DNA of 26,686 nt from assembly GCF_003467125.1 (NCBI RefSeq), contig NZ_QSFA01000024.1, positions 1-26,686 on the forward strand. Direction: 5' to 3'. Each line of letters opens with the position of its first letter. The stretch's first letter is position 1. Below the pieces are notes generated by a model. It was not told where the DNA came from. It saw nothing but the letters and a program-made list of their open reading frames with translations, and did no database searches. The position numbers were made by a program, and so were the translations under genes. This document shows, piece after piece, positions 21,347-26,686 of the stretch. Origin of the DNA: Megasphaera sp. AM44-1BH (lineage in GTDB: Bacteria > Bacillota > Negativicutes > Veillonellales > Megasphaeraceae).

Positions 21347-22939
21347 TTGGCGTTTGTATATAAGCCGTCAGCGTTCATGCTGCCGGCTTCCCGTTATGAT
21401 GAAGAAAAGGCTGACCGTGCCGTCGCTTTCATCGAGCATCTCTGTCATACCAAAGGAAAATGGGCTGGGAAGCCTTTTCTCTTATTGCCCTGGCAGGAAC
21501 AGATTGTGCGTGATCTGTTCGGCATCGTCAAGGAGAACGGGAAGCGGCAGTTCCTGACGGCCTATATAGAGATACCAAAGAAGAACGGGAAGAGCGAGCT
21601 GGCTGCCGCCATCGCCCTGTACCTTCTTTATGCCGATAATGAACCGAGTGCCGAAGTGTATGGTGCAGCCTGTGACCGCAACCAGGCATCCATCGTCTTT
21701 GATGTGGCACGGCAGATGGTCGAGATGAGTCCGGCCCTGATGCGCCGTTCCAAGATACGGTCGGCCGGGAAGCGGATCATCAACTACCACAATGCCGGGT
21801 TCTACCAGGTGCTGTCGGCAGAAACAGGGACCAAGCACGGGCTTAATGTGTCCGGCCTGGTCTTTGATGAAATCCACGCCCAGCCGAACCGGAAGCTTTA
21901 TGATGTCCTGACCAAAGGCTCTGGTGATGCAAGGGAGCAGCCTCTCTTTTTCATCATCACCACAGCGGGCAATGACAAGAACAGCATCTGCTACGAACTG
22001 CATACCAAGGCCCTGGACTTGATGGCGGGCCGGAAGAAGGATGCCACCTTTTATCCCGTGGTCTATGGCCTGGAACATGAGGAAGACTGGACGGATGAAG
22101 CGAACTGGTACAAGGCGAACCCGTCACTGGGCCACACCATACAGATTGACCGCGTCCGGGAAGCGTATCGGAATGCCGTCGAAAATCCGGCGGAAGAGAA
22201 TGTCTTCAAGCAGCTCCGGCTCAATATCTGGACTTCGGCCAGCATCCGCTGGATACCGGAACAGGTCTACGACAAGGGGAATCTTCCCATTGACAGGGAC
22301 TTCCTGCGGGGACGGATGTGCTACGGCGGGCTGGACTTGTCCAGTACGTCGGATATCACGGCCCTGGTTCTGGCTTTCCCGCCACGGAGCGATGACGAGA
22401 AATACATCCTGCTTCCTTTCTTCTGGCTGCCGGAAGACACGCTGGAACTGCGGTGCCGCCGGGACCATGTCCTATACGACGTCTGGCAGAAGCAGGGCTT
22501 CATCCAGACAACGGAAGGGAACGTCATCCATTATGGTTTCATCGAGAAGTTCATCGAACGTTTAGGAGAAACCTATAATATCCGGGAAATCGCTTACGAC
22601 AGGTGGAACGCCACCCAGATGGTGCAGAACCTGGAAGACATGGGCTTTACCATGGTGCCTTTCGGCCAGGGATTCAAGGATATGTCGCCACCGTCGAAGG
22701 AGCTGTTCAAGCTCTTGATGGAAGGGAACATCCTCCATGGCGGCAATCCCGTCCTCAAATGGATGGCCGGCAACGTCGTCATGCGGCAGGATCCGGCGGG
22801 GAACATCAAGCCGGACAAAGAAAAATCCGTCGAAAAAATCGACGGAATTGTGGCGTCCATCATGGCACTGGACCGCTGCATCCGCAACGGAATAGGCAGC
22901 GGCAGTGTCTATGACGAACGGGGTGTTATTGCTTTTTGA
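21347..22939 (+). CDS. terL: Phage terminase large subunit
   Basis: A 530-aa large terminase (Terminase_1/YmfN type), the ATP-driven packaging motor with a headful or cos-cutting nuclease. The ATPase has IPKKNGKSELA near residue 77 (Walker A) and GLVFDEIHAQPN near residue 175 (Walker B with DE). The C-terminal nuclease has GGLDLSSTSDITAL, YDRWNA and KIDGIVASIMALDRC. Start TTG 21347 is 8 nt after AAGGGGG; GTG 21338 overlaps the site and is unlikely. Unusually its downstream neighbour is a minus-strand methyltransferase rather than portal. Confidence 0.93.
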   Translation: MAFVYKPSAFMLPASRYDEEKADRAVAFIEHLCHTKGKWAGKPFLLLPWQEQIVRDLFGIVKENGKRQFLTAYIEIPKKNGKSELAAAIALYLLYADNEPSAEVYGAACDRNQASIVFDVARQMVEMSPALMRRSKIRSAGKRIINYHNAGFYQVLSAETGTKHGLNVSGLVFDEIHAQPNRKLYDVLTKGSGDAREQPLFFIITTAGNDKNSICYELHTKALDLMAGRKKDATFYPVVYGLEHEEDWTDEANWYKANPSLGHTIQIDRVREAYRNAVENPAEENVFKQLRLNIWTSASIRWIPEQVYDKGNLPIDRDFLRGRMCYGGLDLSSTSDITALVLAFPPRSDDEKYILLPFFWLPEDTLELRCRRDHVLYDVWQKQGFIQTTEGNVIHYGFIEKFIERLGETYNIREIAYDRWNATQMVQNLEDMGFTMVPFGQGFKDMSPPSKELFKLLMEGNILHGGNPVLKWMAGNVVMRQDPAGNIKPDKEKSVEKIDGIVASIMALDRCIRNGIGSGSVYDERGVIAF

Positions 22940-22945
22940 TTTTTA

Positions 22946-23776
22946 TTACCAGGTAATTTGGCAGATGTTCATTCTGAACACCCAATCGAAAAGATACGCC
23001 ATTCCCCTTAAAAGTGGAGAGATGCCTTCCTTTTTCAGGTCTACATAGCCTGTCAGGTATTTTCGTACAGATACCTTAATGTCGTCGTCCAATCTTAGGT
23101 CATGAAGTGGGTTATTGCAGTAGAACATTCCCTTTATGCCATGTATTCCCATTGTTTTCAATGTTCTCTTCATCAGTACCTTTATACCGAAGCTGCCGAT
23201 AGTATCAAATACGAGGCAACCGTGGGGAAAGGCACCCTTTAGCCTCAGAATAAGTTGATGTACCTCTTTTTCTCTGAGATACATAAACACTCCGGCTGCA
23301 AACAGGAAAACTCCTTGAAATACATCAATGTATTGAGTCCAAGTATCATCATTTAAATCAGCCGCGATATTGATTTCTCGGCCAATAGGGGGAAGAAGCG
23401 AATTTCGTATGGAAATAATGTCTTTCCTGTCGATATTGTATAGATTCATTCTTCCGTTATCTCCTAAGCGAGGGGTCTGATCTAATCCGCATCCCATATT
23501 CACAACAGCCGCATCTGGATGGGAAGATAGATAGTCTTGCATCTCATAAAGAATAGCTTTGCTTCGAAGAATACCTTCTAAGGCACCAAACTTCCAAACA
23601 AAAGAACCTTTCTTTTTATCAAGCGTAGAAAAATCGTAATTCAGATGTCTGATTACGTCATCCGCATAAGGGTCTAGGAGAATGTGAGGGAAGAGTTCAT
23701 TGCCAAGTTTCCTGGCATAGAGGGGAATGATTAATGTTTCTTGCACCGTATTTTTTTCAATAGTTATTCTGCCCAT
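22946..23776 (-). CDS. LCM-type SAM methyltransferase, inserted moron
   Basis: A 276-aa class I methyltransferase of the leucine-carboxyl-methyltransferase (PpmS/LCM) type. AAVVNMGCGLDQTPRL near residue 90 is the SAM-binding motif, followed by YNIDRKDII. VFQGVFLFAAGVFMYLREKE near residue 155 is also characteristic. Members methylate protein carboxyl or small-molecule hydroxyl groups. It is convergent with terL (6-bp gap) and divergent from portal, is noticeably more AT-rich than both, and has its own promoter-operator. That marks a recently acquired cargo gene rather than a structural gene. The substrate is unknown. Confidence 0.83.
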   Translation of the reverse strand: MGRITIEKNTVQETLIIPLYARKLGNELFPHILLDPYADDVIRHLNYDFSTLDKKKGSFVWKFGALEGILRSKAILYEMQDYLSSHPDAAVVNMGCGLDQTPRLGDNGRMNLYNIDRKDIISIRNSLLPPIGREINIAADLNDDTWTQYIDVFQGVFLFAAGVFMYLREKEVHQLILRLKGAFPHGCLVFDTIGSFGIKVLMKRTLKTMGIHGIKGMFYCNNPLHDLRLDDDIKVSVRKYLTGYVDLKKEGISPLLRGMAYLFDWVFRMNICQITW

Positions 23777-23814
23777 GAGTGCTCATTTCCTTTCTGAGAT
23801 TTACTATTATGAAA

Positions 23815-23853
23815 ATAGTTTACCAATAATAAAACGTGTTTGTAAACTATCAA
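23815..23853 (-). promoter_or_regulatory. Operator-like promoter for the methyltransferase
   Basis: On the minus strand, TTGATA (complement of 23848-23853) and TATTAT (complement of 23826-23831) are spaced 16 bp. A perfect 9-bp inverted repeat (ATAGTTTAC 23815-23823 with GTAAACTAT 23842-23850) overlaps the -35 and the region just after the -10. This is the layout of a repressor-controlled promoter. Confidence 0.65.
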
Positions 23854-23888
23854 TTACTAGGTTAAGTATCCCTTTTTAGGAGGTTTTC

Positions 23889-25145
23889 ATGCATATCCCA
23901 TTTTTATCCAGCCTGTTCCGTACTCGGGACAAGCCTCAGAACTATTACATCAGCACGGATTTCCGTTATCTGTTCGGCCCTTCCACCAGCGGCAAGATGG
24001 TGAACGAGTTCACGGCCATGCAGACAACGGCGGTGTATGCCTGTGTCCGCATCCTGGCGGAAACCTTGGCAGCTCTGCCGCTACAGCTGTACCGTTACAC
24101 GCCGGGCGGCAAGGAGCGGGTCTATGACCATCCGCTGTATCATCTGCTCCATGATGAGCCGAACCCGGAGATGACCTCGTTCATCTTCCGGGAAACGCTT
24201 ATGAGCCATCTACTCATCTGGGGCAATGCCTACGCCCAGATCATCCGGGACCGCTTGGGACGGGTGCAGGGACTTTATCCGCTGCGTCCAGACAAGATGA
24301 CCGTCTGCCGGGATGACCGGGGACAGATTTTCTATCTGTATACCAAGACGGGTGATGAGAATCCGAATGTCAAACCATACGGGCAGGTGGTCCTGCAGAA
24401 GGAAGAAGTGCTGCATATCCCCGGCCTTGGTTTTGACGGCCTGGTCGGCTATTCGCCTATTGCCATGGCCCGCAATGCCGTGGGCATGACCATGGCCTGC
24501 GAGGAATACGGTGCGTCTTTCTTTGCCAACGGGGCCAGTCCCAGCGGGGTACTGGAGCATCCAGGCGTTCTGAAGGACCCGGGCAGAGTCCGGGATTCCT
24601 GGAATGCTGTCTATCGGGGGACAGGCAACGCGCACAAGGTAGCCGTGCTGGAAGAAGGCATGAAGTACCAGCAGATCGGCATCCCGCCGGAAGAAGCACA
24701 GTTCCTGGAAACGCGGAAGTTCCAGCTCGATGAGATTGCCCGGCTCTACCGCATCCCGCCACACATGATTGGCGACCTGGAGAAAAGTTCCTTCAATAAC
24801 ATCGAGCAACAGTCCATGGAATTTGTGAAATACACTCTGGACCCATGGGTTATCCGCTGGGAGCAGGCCATGCAGAAAGCCCTGTTCCTGCCGGAAGAGA
24901 AAAAGCAGTATTTCCTGAAGTTCAACGTGAACGGCCTCTTGCGCGGCGACTACGAGAGCCGCATGGCCGGGTACAGCATCGGTCGGCAGAACGGCTGGCT
25001 GTCCGCCAACGATATCCGGGAGATGGAAGACATGAACCCTGTGCCGGATGAGGAAGGCGGCAACCTGTACCTGGTGAACGGCAGCATGACCAAGCTCAAG
25101 GACGCCGGGGCCTTTGCCCAGAAGGGAGAAACGAATGAAACATAA
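23889..25145 (+). CDS. Phage portal protein, HK97 family
   Basis: A 418-aa HK97-type portal, the dodecameric ring through which DNA is packaged and ejected. FTAMQTTAVYACVRILAETL near residue 40, then LPLQLYRY and HPLYHLLHDEPN, are typical N-terminal motifs. RLYRIPPHMIGDLEKSSFNNIEQQ near residue 290 is the family core. It starts at ATG 23889 behind AGGAGG at 23878-23883. Its end overlaps the protease by 11 bp. The terL-portal interval is occupied by the reverse-strand methyltransferase. Confidence 0.94.
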   Translation: MHIPFLSSLFRTRDKPQNYYISTDFRYLFGPSTSGKMVNEFTAMQTTAVYACVRILAETLAALPLQLYRYTPGGKERVYDHPLYHLLHDEPNPEMTSFIFRETLMSHLLIWGNAYAQIIRDRLGRVQGLYPLRPDKMTVCRDDRGQIFYLYTKTGDENPNVKPYGQVVLQKEEVLHIPGLGFDGLVGYSPIAMARNAVGMTMACEEYGASFFANGASPSGVLEHPGVLKDPGRVRDSWNAVYRGTGNAHKVAVLEEGMKYQQIGIPPEEAQFLETRKFQLDEIARLYRIPPHMIGDLEKSSFNNIEQQSMEFVKYTLDPWVIRWEQAMQKALFLPEEKKQYFLKFNVNGLLRGDYESRMAGYSIGRQNGWLSANDIREMEDMNPVPDEEGGNLYLVNGSMTKLKDAGAFAQKGETNET

Positions 25146-25840
25146 ATTTTGGAGATGGGTGACAAATGTTGCCCACGATGCCTTTGGCAGCGAACGGACG
25201 CTGTACCTGGACGGACAGATTTCGGACGAGACCTGGTGGGGCGATGAAGTGACCCCGAAGGCGTTCAAGGATGAACTGAACGCGGGCAGCGGAGATATCA
25301 CCCTCTGGATCAACAGTCCGGGCGGTGACTGTTTTGCCGCTGCCCAGATCTATAACATGCTCATGGATTATCCCGGGAACGTCACCGTCAAGATTGACGG
25401 CCTGGCGGCTTCAGCGGCTTCCGTTATCGCCATGGCCGGGACGAAGGTCTGCATGTCGCCGGTGGCCATCCTGATGATCCACAATCCGGCGACCCTGGCT
25501 TATGGGGACAAAGCCGAGATGGAAAAAGACCATCGGCATGCTGAGCGAAGTCAAGGAGAGCATCATCAATGCCTATGAAATCAAGAGCGGCCTGGCCCGT
25601 ACGAAGATTTCGCACATGATGGATGACGAGACTTGGCTCAATGCCCGGAAGGCCGTGGAACTGGGCTTTGCCGATGAAATTCTTTTTGACCAGGAAGACG
25701 GAGAACAGCAGCCGGAAGCCATGCTGTACAGCCCGGTCATGGTGACGAATTCCTTTGTACAGAAACTGAAACCAAAGAAACCCTTGCAGAAAGTGCCAGC
25801 CGCTTCCTTAGAGAAACGGCTGGCATTGCTCATTCATTGA
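25135..25840 (+). pseudogene. ClpP-like head maturation protease, frameshifted
   Basis: A ClpP-family (S14/S49-like) prohead protease that trims the scaffold region of the capsid. The first part (25135-25578) has the oxyanion-region stretch NSPGGD, catalytic S93 in LAASAASVIAM and H116 in MIHNP. The matching C-terminal part (with ELGFADEILF carrying the likely Asp) continues in another frame from about 25530 to 25840. Reading 25523-25527 as A5 breaks the frame; A4 would restore one 235-aa protein. It may be a true disruption, a sequencing/assembly error or an unusual +1 shift. Start ATG 25135 has AAGGGAGAA at 25122-25129. Confidence 0.85.
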
Positions 25841-25856
25841 CAGGAGGACAAATACA

Positions 25857-26686
25857 ATGGATACGATTTTAGCACTGCGCGAGAAGCGCAAGAACCTCTG
25901 GGATGCGGCGAAAGCCTTCCTGGATATGGCCCGTGATGAGAACGGCATGGTATCGGCAGAAGACGCTGCCCGGTACGACAAGATGGAAGAAGATGTGGTG
26001 AACCTGGGCAAGGAAATCGACCGCCTGGAACGCCAGCAACAGCTCGATGCCCAGCTGGCCCAGCCGACATCTTCTCCTATCACGGAACAGCCCGGTGCAG
26101 GGAACCAGGTGCCGGAAAAGAAAGGCCGTGCATCCCTTGCTTACCAGAAAGCCTTCTGGGACAGCATCCGCCATAAGAACTTTATCGATGTACAGAATGC
26201 CCTGAGCGTGGGCACGGATGCTGATGGCGGCTACCTGGTGCCGGATGAATTCGAGCATCAGCTCATCGACAAGCTCCAGGAAGAGAACTTCTTCCGCAGC
26301 CTGGCGACGGTCATCCATACCAGCGGCGACCGCAAGATTCCTGTCGTGACGGGACATGGCGAAGCATCCTGGATGGAAGAGAACGGCCTCTATCCGGACA
26401 GCCAGGATACCTTCGGCCAGCAGTCCATCGGGGCGTACAAGCTGGGGACGGCTATCCGTGTGTCGGAAGAACTCCTGAATGACAGCGTCTTCGACCTGGA
26501 AAGCTATATCGCCGGCGAATTTGCCCGCCGTATCGGCACGAAGGAAGAAGAAGCCTTCCTCATCGGCGATGGGAGGAACAAGCCGACCGGTGTATTTCCG
26601 TCTGCGGAACTGGGCGTGACGGCCAATGGCGCATCCATCACCTTTGATGATGTCATCGACCTGTATCATTCCCTGCGCATCCCGTA
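25857..26686 (+). CDS. Phage major capsid protein, HK97 family (3' end cut off)
   Basis: Starts at ATG 25857 with AGGAGG at 25842-25847 and remains open to the window edge (276 codons seen). The first 100 residues are a charged coiled coil (delta/scaffold domain), with a linker near TSSPITEQPGAGNQVPEK. The shell domain follows: VGTDADGGYLVPDEFEHQLI, SGDRKIPVVTGHGEASWMEE and AFLIGDGRNKPTGVF. This is the usual HK97 fold, cleaved after the delta domain by the ClpP-like protease. The remainder lies outside the window. Confidence 0.94.
   Translation, partial: MDTILALREKRKNLWDAAKAFLDMARDENGMVSAEDAARYDKMEEDVVNLGKEIDRLERQQQLDAQLAQPTSSPITEQPGAGNQVPEKKGRASLAYQKAFWDSIRHKNFIDVQNALSVGTDADGGYLVPDEFEHQLIDKLQEENFFRSLATVIHTSGDRKIPVVTGHGEASWMEENGLYPDSQDTFGQQSIGAYKLGTAIRVSEELLNDSVFDLESYIAGEFARRIGTKEEEAFLIGDGRNKPTGVFPSAELGVTANGASITFDDVIDLYHSLRIP

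Overview
The window reads as most of a tailed (HK97-type, siphovirus-like) prophage in a Bacillota host, preceded by an AT-richer defence-type operon on the opposite strand. The gene order DUF2800, DUF2815, family A polymerase, Rha, D5-type primase-helicase, VRR-NUC, SNF2 helicase, DUF1492, HNH, terminase, portal, ClpP protease, capsid is characteristic of gut Clostridia and Negativicutes phages. The GC-rich codons and strong AGGAGG sites would suit a Megasphaera-like or similar host, but the species is a guess. No integrase or CI-type repressor is visible, so at least one prophage end lies outside the window.

Left flank (1-4047). Two strong hairpin terminators bracket about 340 bases with no recognised gene. 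A three-gene minus-strand operon follows (3665 down to 445). It encodes a C-terminal-domain protein, a small winged-helix-like middle protein and a DUF3732 ABC/Rad50-like ATPase, which together match the ABC three-component (ABC-3C) conflict systems. Between that operon and the first plus-strand gene lies a compact region with nested complementary arms and a probable pseudoknot. It looks like a structured RNA, perhaps HEARO/omega-RNA-like.

Early and replication region (4048-14496). A sigma-70 region-4-like protein ends at its own terminator. Then come small phage genes, DUF2800 (a PD-(D/E)XK, Cas4-like protein), DUF2815 (probable ssDNA-binding protein), a small membrane protein, DNA polymerase, a Rha-type regulator, a small Cys-pair protein, a DUF4406 protein, a primase-helicase, VRR-NUC nuclease and SNF2 helicase. 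Two related leader sequences, one ahead of the DUF2800 operon and one ahead of rha, look like copies of one cis-acting RNA. A cluster of 10-bp iteron-like repeats after the primase is a candidate replication origin.

Late switch and accessory cassette (14526-20855). DUF1492 is followed at once by a promoter carrying three ATGTCACT boxes and a promoter-proximal terminator, then by the HNH gene and a G-rich, cos-like region. About 5 kb of accessory genes lie between HNH and terminase: a small HTH protein, a ParB-methylase fusion, a 281-aa unknown, an amidoligase, a GGCT-DUF4314 fusion and three small unknown genes. Five near-identical promoters (TTGCTA, 17 bp, GATATA) drive these. The last three sit in about 110-bp leader repeats.

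Packaging and head (20871-26686). Small and large terminase, portal, ClpP-like protease and major capsid protein (cut off by the window edge). Two oddities stand out. An AT-rich, reverse-strand methyltransferase with its own operator-like promoter interrupts terL-portal. The ClpP-like gene is broken by a 1-nt difference in an A5 run.
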